A DNA stretch of 64,000 nt from Pyropia yezoensis (Eukaryota; Rhodophyta; Bangiophyceae; Bangiales; Bangiaceae). Location: positions 26,636,894 to 26,700,893 of the forward strand of contig CM020618.1 in assembly GCA_009829735.1 (NCBI GenBank). The letters run 5' to 3'. The translations under genes and the position numbers were made by a program. Under the pieces are notes generated by a model. That model was given only the letters and a program-made list of their open reading frames with translations. It had not been told where the DNA came from and made no database searches. Numbering within the stretch: the stretch's first letter is position 1; each line of letters starts with the position of its first letter. Positions 1 through 9,475 of this stretch are shown piece after piece.

Positions 1-2
1 AC

Positions 3-1931
3 TATTCCACGACGGAACGCGAGTGTTTGGCCGTTGTCTGGGCCTGCTTCCCGTTTCGCCCCTACCTGGAAGGACAAGAGTTTCTCATCCGCACGAATCA
101 CGCTAGCCTAAGGTGGCTGCTGTGCATGGACAGCAGCCAAGGAAGGGTCGCCCGGTGGCGTCTACGCCTCTTGGAATTCAAGTACAAGGTGTGCACCAGA
201 GCAGGGAGGGAGCACCACTGCGCCGACACCATGTCCCGGTTGGAGGCTCCTGCAGCCGACACCGGCCCTATCCCGGAGGAAATACCTTGTTTCATCCTCC
301 CGAATGTCGGACGTGGATGGCATGCTCCCCTGTATGAGAAACCTGAAGCCCATCAACCGGTGACTATTCACCGGATGCTGGAGGCACAACTGACGGATCC
401 TAAGTGCTTGCAGCTTCGCCACCAGATGGACCTGAACCGGAGTAGTCGCTTCTCCGAATCGACAGATGGACCTCTAATACGGGTGTCACCCTTCGATGGG
501 GCAACTCAAGTCTACGTACCCCAGAGTCTACGAGCTGATATCCTTCGCCTGGAACACTCATCTCCCCAGGCCGGACATCCTGGCATCAACCGGATGTATG
601 CCTCAATGCGACGACACTACTACTGGGAAACCATGGCCAGTGACGTCCGCAAGTGCCTAGAGGCTTGTATCTCCTGCGCAAGGAACCGGTTGTCCCAGAG
701 GAACAAGACTTCTAAGCTACGCCTGTTTCCTGCGGCGGAACCCTTTGCAAGCTTAAGCATGGACATTCTGGGGCCCCTACCTGAGACATCCAGTGGCAAC
801 ATATACCTGCTCATCATTTGTGACCGGTTCTCCAAGTTAACTCGGGCAATCCCGCTGAGGACCATCACTGCCCTGGACGTCACGTCAGCCTTCTGCGAGT
901 ACTGGATAGCGGCATATGGTCCTCCAGACTCCGTCTTGACCGACAACGGCCCCCAGTTTGCATCCCTGTTCTTCCGTGGAGTTTGTGACCTGATGGGTAT
1001 CAAGTACTTGTACACCACGACGTATCACCCGCAAACGAACGGCCAGGTGGAGCGATTCAACCGGACTCTGGTGGACATGCTACGGCACTACGTCGAGGAG
1101 CATCAAAAGGACTGGGACGAGCTCCTGGCTATCCTCACTCTAGCCTACAATTCACGAGTTCACCGGACAACAGGGGTCGCTCCACTCGACTTTGTCACCC
1201 CAACGCGGCTGACCAACTTCTCCCTGGAAAGAATACCAGACGGTCTCCAGCCTGCGCTAAAGTCAGGTCCCGAGGCCAAGGATGAGTTCCTGGAACAACT
1301 AAAGCTCCTGCTCCCAAGAGTCAAGGAGTCAATCTCGAAGACCCAGGAGCGATACAAACGGGACTATGACAAGGGTGTTCGGGAAAAGAACAAGGAATTA
1401 GGTGGTGGCGACTGGGTTTTTGTGGATACCCATAGCAAGACCCGGGGGAAGCTGGACTCCAAGACGGATGGGCCCTATGAGTTCCTGGATACAGACGGCA
1501 GGACATTCCTCCTAGACGTGGATGGCTCCCCGTACCGGGTGAGCAGTGACCATGTCACCCGAGCTCCACCGCCAAGCAAACGGGATTTGACCCGACGCAA
1601 GCGGGCCGCAGTACCCTGGTTATCCCAAGAAGAAGGCCGAGAATATGTCTACGTCAAGTTTGTCGACCACGCCTGGAGGGACGGGCGCTTGTACCTGCGA
1701 GTGCGCTGGTTCGGGTTCAACCCGGCGGATGTTACTTGGGAACCCTCTAACCGGCTCCCCATTGCGGACGTCTGCGCCTATACGCGACGGAACGGGATTG
1801 AAGGCACTCCAGTGGCCAGAACCGGAAAAATCTTGGACCCGGACGCGGAGGAGGAGGAGAAGGAATGGGCTGATCAAGACCCGCGAGGTGAGTCAAGCTC
1901 ACCTGAGACGGACGCGGAACAAGAAGAATGA
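3..1931 (+). CDS. Ty3/gypsy Pol, C-terminal part: RNase H, integrase, chromodomain
   Basis: Reading is open from the window edge, so the start lies outside. The first 40 residues are the end of the RNase H domain (YSTTEREC, then RPYLEGQEF). The integrase follows. Its HHCC zinc module has the two histidines near 550-575 and the CISCARNR pair near 670. The DDE core has D in MDILGPLP (about 760), D in LTDNGPQF (about 940) and E in GQVERFNRT (about 1045). A chromodomain closes the protein (1645-1790, VRWFGFNPADVTWEP), which is the mark of chromoviruses and is known to guide integration to chromatin in related elements. An acidic tail ends at 1931. No frame breaks are seen in this part, so the element may be young. 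It is followed tail-to-tail, 279 nt away, by the antisense ORF. Confidence 0.9.
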   Translation, partial: YSTTERECLAVVWACFPFRPYLEGQEFLIRTNHASLRWLLCMDSSQGRVARWRLRLLEFKYKVCTRAGREHHCADTMSRLEAPAADTGPIPEEIPCFILPNVGRGWHAPLYEKPEAHQPVTIHRMLEAQLTDPKCLQLRHQMDLNRSSRFSESTDGPLIRVSPFDGATQVYVPQSLRADILRLEHSSPQAGHPGINRMYASMRRHYYWETMASDVRKCLEACISCARNRLSQRNKTSKLRLFPAAEPFASLSMDILGPLPETSSGNIYLLIICDRFSKLTRAIPLRTITALDVTSAFCEYWIAAYGPPDSVLTDNGPQFASLFFRGVCDLMGIKYLYTTTYHPQTNGQVERFNRTLVDMLRHYVEEHQKDWDELLAILTLAYNSRVHRTTGVAPLDFVTPTRLTNFSLERIPDGLQPALKSGPEAKDEFLEQLKLLLPRVKESISKTQERYKRDYDKGVREKNKELGGGDWVFVDTHSKTRGKLDSKTDGPYEFLDTDGRTFLLDVDGSPYRVSSDHVTRAPPPSKRDLTRRKRAAVPWLSQEEGREYVYVKFVDHAWRDGRLYLRVRWFGFNPADVTWEPSNRLPIADVCAYTRRNGIEGTPVARTGKILDPDAEEEEKEWADQDPRGESSSPETDAEQEE

Positions 1932-2210
1932 GAAAAGGGAACGGGTGTATCAAGGAAAACAAGCAATGCAAGCAAGGAAAACTTAAGAGAAACAAACACC
2001 CGCTCGAGCAACCCTTCTCTCCGCCTCTACCCTCCTCGCCCTCAAGTACTACTCCTGGCGCGGACGCTGTGCCGCGGGAGCACCCTCCAGAGCCGCCTCT
2101 GCCGCACGACGGGACCCAGAGGAAGACGGGATAGTATAGTGCGGAGGTCGAGTCGCCTCCATGTACCCCGTTGCCGGATCATTACCCGTAGTCGCCTGGC
2201 GCTCCCGCTC

Positions 2211-4166
2211 CTACTGATACGCCATTCGACGCCCCTGGAAGCTAGCAAAGGTCTGCGACCACTCCTGAGCCAAGCCATGCCGCGTCAAGGCCGCAAGCAG
2301 CTCGCCAACCACCGGGCTGTCCGACATCTGGCCGCTATCCGCGCAGGCAAACACCCGTTCGACAACGTCGTTCAAGACGCTGGCGTATGTGCCCAGCACC
2401 AAGGAAGAACTAGCGCCTTCAACCTGCAATGGAAGACGACCCAGCTGGCCTTCAATCATGCCCACGTCATATTGGTCGCACGACGCACCACCTTGAGTCA
2501 GGTACCAGTCAGGCAACCGAAAGCGGGAAAGGCGCAGAGTCGGCGCCGGAATCTCAAACCGACCCGAGGTTGCCATTACCCGACGGTCGGCCAAGGCACC
2601 GGAAACCGGAGTCCCCAACTCGAGGGTGGGCACTGAACCGCCACCAGGCGTAGAAGGGACTTGAGGAAGAACGACCGAAGAAGCCGGAGACTGGACGGCC
2701 ACTCCAAGAGTCGCTGCGGACAAGCGAGGTGCCGGAGGAGCCTGAAGAACTGGCGCAGGTGGAACCGGGCGCGTACGTGCCGGTGACGGCACAGGCAAGG
2801 CAGCTGGGGCGACCGGCACCACCGGAGGAAGCGGAGTTGCCGCTGACGCCTGACCAACCGCTGCAGCCCATCCCGATTCTTGTACCGGCGGCCCTGTCGG
2901 CAGAAGATCAAGAGAAACCGGAGCAGGAAGACTGCCTAGATGCGGCCACGCCGGAAGCGGCGTCGCCAGCTGCACCTTGGCCGGAGAAGACTGGTAGACC
3001 ACCTGCACCCAACCGGAGCCATCCCGACGCGGGCTGTTCTGGTCGGCAATCATGCTCAAGAAGCTCCGGTCATGCACCGGGAGTTGACGCCGGAAGTCGA
3101 TCATCGCCAGGAAGAGCTCCTTGTACTCCTTGTCTTGGCTGCACAAGAAGTCGACGGTCAGCTTTTCAACGATCCAGACCATCAGGAGGTCGGGGAGAAG
3201 CCAGAGCCGGTTGGACACCAATACCTCATGAAGCCAGTGGTTGGCCGCCAAGACCGTCATCTCGGATGTATACATCATGTACGGGATGGAGTGGAAGAAG
3301 CCCCGGATGGACGCCTGAGTCAAGGCGTCCAAGAAGTACCAAGTGAAGGGGGTGCTGGATGGAGCAAACCCGGCCGGGATCTCGACTTCCTGCTGCTGCG
3401 GGATGACCTTGGGGTAGTACGCCGCCCGGTTGGCCTTGTCCAGCTTCCAGAACTCCTGGTGATTGCAGCTCACAATGTAGTCGCGCTGACGCCCGCGCCG
3501 CTCGCCTTGTTCCCGCGCCGGCGACAACTTGGAATACTTCCGGGTCAAGAAGGGCGGCTCAAGAGCGACCATACTCGGACGGGGATCGCAAGACAGGCTC
3601 CCCGACCCCGTGAGCGCCTCGTCCCATACCTTGAGCGCACGCTGGACGTAACCTTCCTCCTCCAGCCACCGGAGAACGGACGCGGACACGCGACGGTTGG
3701 TCAGGGGAAGATCCAGTACCAGCGCGTAGGGGAGGTCATCCAGGCGGGCAACGCAAGAGGAACCCGAGAAGCTCAGAGAGCGGTCTTGAGCTGGGCGCAT
3801 CTGGTCCGCCGTGTTAAGGCGGGTCTTATCCATCTCTGTCAAGACCCCGCGCTGGAGTTCCTTGTGCCAGATGGCCAGGCAATCCTGCTGGCGCCGGGCC
3901 GCGCCGGCGTTGCCCACCACCGTCGAGTAGTGCCGGCTCGCCAGAGGGTCCTGCCCAAGAAGCATCTCCGGGAGTCCCACCGGGGGGGTCTCGACCGGGC
4001 GCGACACGGGAGCAAGAGGAACTCGATCCGCCTCCGTCATGGTGACCGTCGCCGGAACCGACCTCCGAGGAACCGGAGGCAAGGGAGGGACACGGCCGCC
4101 CGAGCTTTCCTCCGCCACACTCGCCGCCGGAGCCACAGGCCCAACCTGGATCTCGGAACTGAACAT
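2211..4166 (-). CDS. Antisense accessory ORF of family A, unknown function
   Basis: This is a 651-codon ORF on the strand opposite to pol, placed between the integrase gene and the 3' LTR and running tail-to-tail with pol. The ATG at 4166 was chosen; a TTG 33 nt upstream is also in frame. The protein has a Pro-rich N-terminus, a folded-looking middle (about residues 90-400) with blocks such as FTWYFLDALTQAS and NRLWLLPDLL, a Pro/Ala linker, and a helical C-terminus (LLAALTRHGLAQEWSQ). The order of these blocks, and residues such as RL-x2-LP and VD, match the antisense ORF of family B at 9476-11851. I do not recognise a known domain, and there is no Env-type signal peptide or transmembrane segment. 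Known plant LTR elements sometimes carry extra antisense ORFs, so a role in the element's life cycle or its expression is possible, but this is inference. Confidence 0.75.
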   Translation of the reverse strand: MFSSEIQVGPVAPAASVAEESSGGRVPPLPPVPRRSVPATVTMTEADRVPLAPVSRPVETPPVGLPEMLLGQDPLASRHYSTVVGNAGAARRQQDCLAIWHKELQRGVLTEMDKTRLNTADQMRPAQDRSLSFSGSSCVARLDDLPYALVLDLPLTNRRVSASVLRWLEEEGYVQRALKVWDEALTGSGSLSCDPRPSMVALEPPFLTRKYSKLSPAREQGERRGRQRDYIVSCNHQEFWKLDKANRAAYYPKVIPQQQEVEIPAGFAPSSTPFTWYFLDALTQASIRGFFHSIPYMMYTSEMTVLAANHWLHEVLVSNRLWLLPDLLMVWIVEKLTVDFLCSQDKEYKELFLAMIDFRRQLPVHDRSFLSMIADQNSPRRDGSGWVQVVYQSSPAKVQLATPLPAWPHLGSLPAPVSLDLLPTGPPVQESGWAAAVGQASAATPLPPVVPVAPAALPVPSPARTRPVPPAPVLQAPPAPRLSAATLGVAVQSPASSVVLPQVPSTPGGGSVPTLELGTPVSGALADRRVMATSGRFEIPAPTLRLSRFRLPDWYLTQGGASCDQYDVGMIEGQLGRLPLQVEGASSSLVLGTYASVLNDVVERVFACADSGQMSDSPVVGELLAALTRHGLAQEWSQTFASFQGRRMAYQ

Positions 4167-4333
4167 GCCGTCCAGAGTCCGGGGTAACGGGAGGGTCAAG
4201 GTAAGGGGGGGAGGCAGGATCGGGGAAGGTGATTACGCTCGGAGGGGGGGGGGGCACTCTCTACCTCGGCACCGTTGTGGACGTGCTCGAGGCCGTGCAC
4301 GGTGGCACCTGGTTCGGCCCGAGGACGTGCCGG

Positions 4334-4349
4334 ACTAGGGAGGGAGCTA
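4334..4349 (+). promoter_or_regulatory. Polypurine tract of family A
   Basis: The purine-rich stretch ctagggagggagcta lies directly before the TGTAGCA start of the LTR at 4350. This is the standard place for the plus-strand primer of LTR retrotransposons. Confidence 0.65.
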
Positions 4350-4922
4350 TGTAGCATCCCTGGCCCCGACTTGGCGCTGACCCGGGACTACGACCAGAGG
4401 GCACCAGGTGCCAGAACACGGGCGCCGTGTGGAGATGGTTGGCGCCAGTGGCCCGTGCCTAGCACTGGGATGCGGTGGACTACGCTATCCACCCGTGAGA
4501 GAGGGATTTCTGATAGGTTTTTGCATATTTGTGAGGGACTTGATTTGAGAGAATTTGAGTGTGAGATTAGTGAGTGGGAATAGAATTTGTAGTGATAGTG
4601 GCCCCCGACCTGACGAGGTTAGACTCGGGTCGGGGCCACTCGGGGTATGGGGTGGGCTACTTGGCCAGCGTGCCGAGGCTCCCCCAGATGCACGTTAAGA
4701 GGGACAGCGAGGCGCCCTTGGCCCGCGCCCTCAGGGAAAAAGACAACTGCGCGTTTGCTTTCCTCTTCCCCGTGTGCACTACCGTGCGTATCTGTTTGCC
4801 CTGCAAGCAGGCACGTGAGGCAACAGGCATACCACTCTCGTAGTTCCCCTTTCCGCGTTACCTGTCCCCTTTCCCCCGAGGGATATTGCCACGTGTCTGA
4901 GAGGATCGAGTTTTATACCACA
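4350..4922 (+). repeat. 3' LTR of family A (573 bp)
   Basis: The LTR starts with TGTAGCATCC just after the polypurine tract and ends with ACCACA at 4922. The right edge is fixed because base 4923 starts DNA that matches the gag gene of family B (compare 17017 downwards). A stem with arms around gtggcccccgacc and ggtcggggccac lies at 4599-4640. The partner 5' LTR is outside the window, so its identity cannot be checked. Confidence 0.7.
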
Positions 4923-4924
4923 GT

Positions 4925-5368
4925 AACCCTCACCAACCCTTGCCAACATGGGCGGTGCGCACGGAGACACCTCCGCAGATTGCGGGCCGACCCAACCGGT
5001 TGGGGGAGTCCATGTTCCGGTTGACCCAAGGACCCAAGGCCTACCAGGGAGCAGGCACTCGGGCGCCCGAGGGAGGCAACCGCAGCTACGGGGCTACCCC
5101 GATGCGAACTCAAGGAGGGACCGGCACGTCCGGATGTATGTTGTGTGGGGATCCCCAGCACTGGGTGTCCTCCTGCCCACTCATCCCCGAGGAGTCTCGG
5201 CGGGCAGCGGCACAACGCAAGGCATCCACCGGGGGGTATCCCGCCAGAGCACCCGGACCCGCACCGGGTAGGCAGCCAGCTCCAGGTGGAGTACTGGCCG
5301 TCGAGGAGGCACCTCCTCAGCCGGATATCCCGGCGGACAGCACCCTACCAAGGGCGGGAAACGAGTAA
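4925..5368 (+). CDS. Gag, C-terminal part (family B + copy)
   Basis: This open frame is the C-terminal part of Gag, with a nucleocapsid zinc knuckle of CCHC type (CMLCGDPQHWVSSC, about 5132-5173). It ends with TAA at 5366-5368. The start is lost because family A inserted upstream. It is almost identical to the C-terminus of the Gag at 18755-16572. The last codons contain the frameshift heptamer described separately. Confidence 0.8.
   Translation, partial: NPHQPLPTWAVRTETPPQIAGRPNRLGESMFRLTQGPKAYQGAGTRAPEGGNRSYGATPMRTQGGTGTSGCMLCGDPQHWVSSCPLIPEESRRAAAQRKASTGGYPARAPGPAPGRQPAPGGVLAVEEAPPQPDIPADSTLPRAGNE
5356..5362 (+). promoter_or_regulatory. -1 ribosomal frameshift heptamer GGGAAAC (family B + copy)
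   Basis: GGGAAAC fits X-XXY-YYZ and lies in the correct zero-frame register (G GGA AAC), followed by GAG TAA, the gag stop. The pol frame is exactly -1 relative to gag, as this signal predicts. A possible downstream stem pairs CCGGGG (5381-5386) with CCCCGG (5413-5418), though the spacer is long. Confidence 0.7.
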
Positions 5369-5376
5369 GAGGAAGG

Positions 5377-8300
5377 ATGACCGGGGGGCGCTGGGGTAAC
5401 CCAAGCAAGCCACCCCGGAGTACCGCGGGGAAAGCCCCACGGCGAGCGCGGTTGAGCCGACGCCGCATCAACCCCCGGGTACACCTTCCGGCCCCGACGA
5501 CACGGCGTCAGGGGATTGATGACCAACCACCAAGGTTGGGAGGAGAGGACGGGAAGCCCCGTCACATGGAACGAGCTAAGGGCCCTGTCCAGGATGCCCG
5601 AGGAACACCGGATATCGGTGTAGGACATGTGCTGTTTACCTTGGAGAACTTCAAGGTATCAGCCACACTGGGGGTTGACCCCCAGTCGACACGATCGTAC
5701 TACCCTGTACTAGATACAGGGGCTGGACCCAACCTTATCCGGAAGGATACCCTCCCGGACAAGTGGCTTCCGCGAGTCAGAGTGACTCGGGGACCCACCA
5801 TTAAGGACGCGAATGGTCGCCTCATTCGTACGACCGCAGCGATGTCGCTGGGGGTTACCATCGGGGAACTCACCACGGAAGTCGACTTCCTGGTGTGCGA
5901 GACCCTATCGGTGCCCTGCATACTGGGGTGCACCTTCATCAACGTTCATGTGGATGCAATCCGGCCAGGCCGGAGGACCGTCGAGCTTCAAGAAGCCGAC
6001 GGGACGAACCGAGGACATACGGCTATCGTCAGGGACCTGACGCTACAAGGGAGCCACGTTAACGTGGCTGAGGTGTACGCAAGCGCCGAGCCGAAGACAC
6101 TTCGGTTGGCCAAGCGAACTCGCTTTGAGCCGTTGTCGGAGACAGTCCTCCCGGTTAACTGCGACCTCGCAGGCATCTGCAGAGTCCGGTCCAACCTGCG
6201 GACGTACAAGCGCCATGGGTTGACCATGGCCAATGGTCTCATAGACCTCCCAGCAGGAGGGTCGTCCCTCCTAGTGATGGCGAACTATCGCCGTAAGGCA
6301 GTCACCCTCCCGAAGGGAACTATCCTCGGGATTGCCGAGCTCTACGAAGGGGATATCCTTACCCCTGACAAGGAGGGTCAAGTGGAACCACTGGAGGTGC
6401 TAGCGGTCGCCGAGACCACCGAGCGACAGCAACCCGATGACGGGAAGCCTAACCCATCGGCGCATGCGGCGGACATGCCACCAAAGGACCAAGAAGCACT
6501 GAAGGCCCTGGCCGAGGCTGATCTCGACCACCTTCCCCCTTCGGTAGCCGAAGGGGTACGACGGATGCTAAGAAAGCATGACGTCATGTGGACAGGCGGG
6601 GCCTCGGGTACCATTGGGGCAACCCAACATCGTATAGACCTGGTACCAGGCGCCCGCCCCGCCCGGTCACAACCGCACCGAGCGGGACCTATGCAACGAG
6701 AGATCGTTGATGGAGAAGTGAAGAGAATGAGCGAAGCGAAGGTGATACGACCTTCGATGTCAGAGTGGGGTGCCCCAGTCGTTATCGTACCGAAGAAGGA
6801 TCAAACCCCTCGGTTTTGCATCGATTATCGACGCCTCAACTTGGTTACCAAGAAAGACTCATACCCTTTACCAAGGATGGATGAATGCATCGACTCCCTG
6901 GGGGAAGCTACGGTGCTTACCACCATCGATTGCAATGCCGGATACTGGCAGATCCCAGTGGCGGACGAGGATATCCCCAAGACGGCGTTCGTCTGTCACA
7001 GTGGAGTGTACGAGTTCCTAAGGATGCCCTTCTGATTGTCCAACGCCCCCGCTACATTCCAGCGGGCTATCGACATTATACTGTCTGGGGTGATGTGGCG
7101 TAACTGCCTAGTGTACCTCGATGACGTCATCGTCTTCTCGCGTAACATGGATGACCATGTGCAACATGTTGACGAGGTACTCACCCTCTTGCGGAACGCC
7201 GGGGTAACCCTGCGTCTGAAGAAGTGCGCCTTCTTCCAACAGACGGTCGAGTATCTGGACCACCAGATAACCCCTGGTAAACTAGGGGTACTCGAAGCCA
7301 ATACCCGAGCACTCCGAGATGCCCGGTTCCCTAACACCCACACGCAGCTCAAGAGCTTCCTGGGAATGTGCAACGTATACCGACGGCTCGTCAAGGACTT
7401 CGCTCGGATAGCTAAACCGTTAACGGTTCTGACGAGCAGTACCTTGCCCAAGGTACTCCAACCCCCTTCGCCCAGTGAAGAGGAGGCATTCGAGTCGCTG
7501 AAGCGAGCCCTACTATCCCCACCCGTCCTTGCGTTACCGCACAGACGGGGTACCTTCGTCATCGATGTCGATGCGTGCGATACACAAGTGGGATGCACCC
7601 TGTTACAGGGAGAGACGTTGATCGGTTCCGATAACGTTATCCCGGACCTACGTCCGGTAGGGTACTTCAGCCGGACACTCAACCCGGCTGAACGTAACTA
7701 TAGTGCCACCGAGCGTGAGTGCCTCGGGGTTATATGGGCAGTGCAACTGCTCCGCCCATACCTGGAGGGCTCTAGGTTCATCGTGAGGTCCGACCACGAA
7801 CCCCTACGATGGCTCCTCAACCTTGGTGACAAGGATTCCGATAGCCATGGGAGGCTAGCCCGATGGAGGCTGAAGATGGCCGAGCACGACTACCGCACCG
7901 TGTATAAGGCTGGGTCAACCCACCACCTCGGAGACGCGTTGTCTCGACTCGACACCCCGAGCGGAGATACCCGCCCGGTGGACGAGGACATCCCGGTAGT
8001 ACCGGTGTGCATGGTGGGTAATGCTACCCAGGGTATGGCTGACCATACCATGGCACACCTTGCGTGCCCATTGACCCTCGCGGACTTCCGCGAGGCACAG
8101 GCCAACGACGATGACTGTAGACGTCATCGTGCTAACCTCCTGGCCGGTACGGCCGGCATCTTCTCCGAGAACGAAGACGGACTCATATACCGGCGGGCAC
8201 CCGCCGACGGACGACATCAAGTCGTGGTTCCCGTGTCCTTACGGCAAGCCGTCATGGAACGAGAACACGAGAACCCTACAGCCGGACACCCGGGGGGTTC

Positions 8301-8525
8301 ACGTATGTTCGCAGCAATGCGAAGGTTCTTCTACTGGCCAGCAATGGCCGTCGACGTGGTCGACCACGTAAGGGGATGCCACCCCTGTGCGCGTAGCCGC
8401 ATGAGCCTACATAGGCAGGCGTCTGCCATGAAGCTATTCCCACCCGATGGGCCCAACGAGCAAGTCGCTATCGACATACTCGGGCCACTTCCGGTAACGG
8501 AAGAAGGGAACAGGTACATCCTGGT
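5377..8525 (+). pseudogene. Pol of family B + copy, broken by stop and by LTR insertion
   Basis: The -1 frame after gag encodes the aspartic protease (LDTGAGPNLIR, near 5708), reverse transcriptase (PRFCIDYRRLN near 6810; catalytic YLDDVIVFS near 7117), RNase H (FVIDVDACD near 7555; ERECLGVIWA near 7710) and the start of integrase (HHCC module about 8265-8400; first Asp in AIDILGPLP near 8470). An in-frame TGA at 7033-7035 interrupts the RT palm domain in the RMPF motif. The frame then stays open until the LTR begins at 8526, so the rest of the integrase and the chromodomain are missing. Apart from the stop, the protein is nearly identical to the minus-strand copy. Confidence 0.85.
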
Positions 8526-8888
8526 TGTAGCACAATAGGAATCCGTCGCACGTCCACTCTCAGGGAACACTCACCAAGGGGGATCGGCACCACCGCCACC
8601 GGGAGGCCAAGGTTGCTATCCTTGGAGCGCAAGCCACGGGACCAAGATGGGAGCCCAAATGGGAGGGGTTTGTTGTTCTACCTTGGCCGGCGGTGGATTC
8701 GCCGCCGGCCCCCTCGTTATAAACCCTCGGAGACACTACTAACTACCCTCCACCCCAAGATGCAAGTCCCTCTGGTCATACGTAACTTATAGATACCGTG
8801 ACCAGTACGGACTCTCAAATTGACAGCCAAGGATTAGAAGTAGCCCCCCTAACATTAGGGTCACAATACGGATAACCGTATTGCTACA
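8526..8888 (-). repeat. 3' LTR of family B element
   Basis: The 363-bp LTR begins TGTAGCA and ends TGCTACA, giving 7-bp inverted termini. It differs from the 5' LTR at 8540 (A against C at 18995) and 8596 (C against T at 19051). It contains internal dyads, including CAATACGG-ATAA-CCGTATTG near its inner end and CCGGCGG...CCGCCGG in the middle. A TATA-like box (tttataac on the minus strand) lies near 8718-8725. Confidence 0.93.
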
Positions 8889-8901
8889 TATCCCCCCCTT
8901 A
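8889..8901 (-). promoter_or_regulatory. Polypurine tract of family B element
   Basis: On the minus strand the sequence aaggggggata directly precedes the 3' LTR, as expected for the plus-strand primer. It lies 575 nt from the start of the antisense ORF, which reads away from the LTR. Confidence 0.6.
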
Positions 8902-9475
8902 GATTCGGCCCGTCCTCGGGTCGAGTTGCATTCGGGTTACCGAATGCAAGTGGGTCGCGTGACCGTTTACCAGTCGGGTGGGGCTTTGCGCCCCGTCGCG
9001 ACAGACACCCCTTTTCGAGGTTGTCTGAGGGGGGTGCCCCCCTTTGTGTGGTACACACACGATCCGTTTTCCGGACCGTTAATTTCCCGATGCGGGTTTC
9101 TGTTCACGACCCCCCTTTCCGAGGGGTGGTGCAAGCGGATCCGCCGCCAGGTGCCTGGTGGTAGGGGAGCCCCTCTCGTGAGACGATTGAGGGGGTGGCG
9201 GGGGCTGCCCGTGCTGCGTGGGGGCGGTTGGGGGTGACCCCCGTGGTTACCCCGTGTGGGGGGGGCGTGGCTCCGGTCCAGGTGCCTGGGTGGAGCGCCC
9301 TCGTAGCTCGGCTGGCGCGGGTCATCCCGCGCTGCCGTATCGCTCGTGCTGAACTGTGTGGTTATAAGCACGGGTACCCGCGCTTCCTTGGCTCGTCTGC
9401 GCGAGCGTTCCTCGTACCGGGTCGAGCCGGCCTCTGCTTTTCTGCACGGGGCGCCCCTGCTACCCCGGTTCCACC
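8902..9475 (+). other. Leader between 3' LTR and antisense ORF, with TATA-like box
   Basis: This stretch holds no gene I can support. It is GC-rich with short runs of C and G. A TATA-like motif ttataagc lies at 9362-9369, about 110 nt before the ATG of the antisense ORF, so a dedicated promoter for that ORF is possible. The ATG sits in a good context (CCACCATGT). Confidence 0.4.

Larger units (their letters stand above)
1..4922 (+). mobile_element. Ty3/gypsy chromovirus, family A (3' part)
   Basis: The element is cut by the window edge, so its 5' LTR, gag, protease and most of the reverse transcriptase are not visible. What remains, in order, is the RNase H end plus integrase and chromodomain of pol (3-1931), a long ORF on the opposite strand (4166-2211), a polypurine tract and a 3' LTR (4350-4922). 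The first base after the LTR, 4923, lies inside the gag gene of a different family (B), so this element is an insertion into family B. The antisense ORF is an unusual addition for a Ty3/gypsy element. Confidence 0.85.
4923..8525 (+). mobile_element. Ty3/gypsy family B, truncated + strand copy
   Basis: This segment is a near-identical copy of 17017-13420 of the complete family B element, in opposite orientation. It contains the 3' third of gag and most of pol. Its 5' part was displaced by the family A insertion at 4922/4923. Its 3' part is missing after 8525, where the LTR of the complete element starts inside the integrase gene. The copies differ in length by 5 bp (3603 against 3598), which is accounted for by a single 5-nt deletion in the other copy. 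Confidence 0.88.

Noticed and set aside
2211..4166. An envelope-like gene in family A
   Set aside because: The ORF is antisense to pol and has no signal peptide, membrane segment or Cys pattern of an envelope protein.
6996..7682. A 228-codon minus-strand ORF, with a twin at 14263-14922
   Set aside because: Both are exact antisense shadows of the RT/RNase H region of family B. Their conservation follows from pol.
8521..8525. CTGGT as a target site duplication of the complete family B element
   Set aside because: The other flank reads CAACA at 19344-19348.
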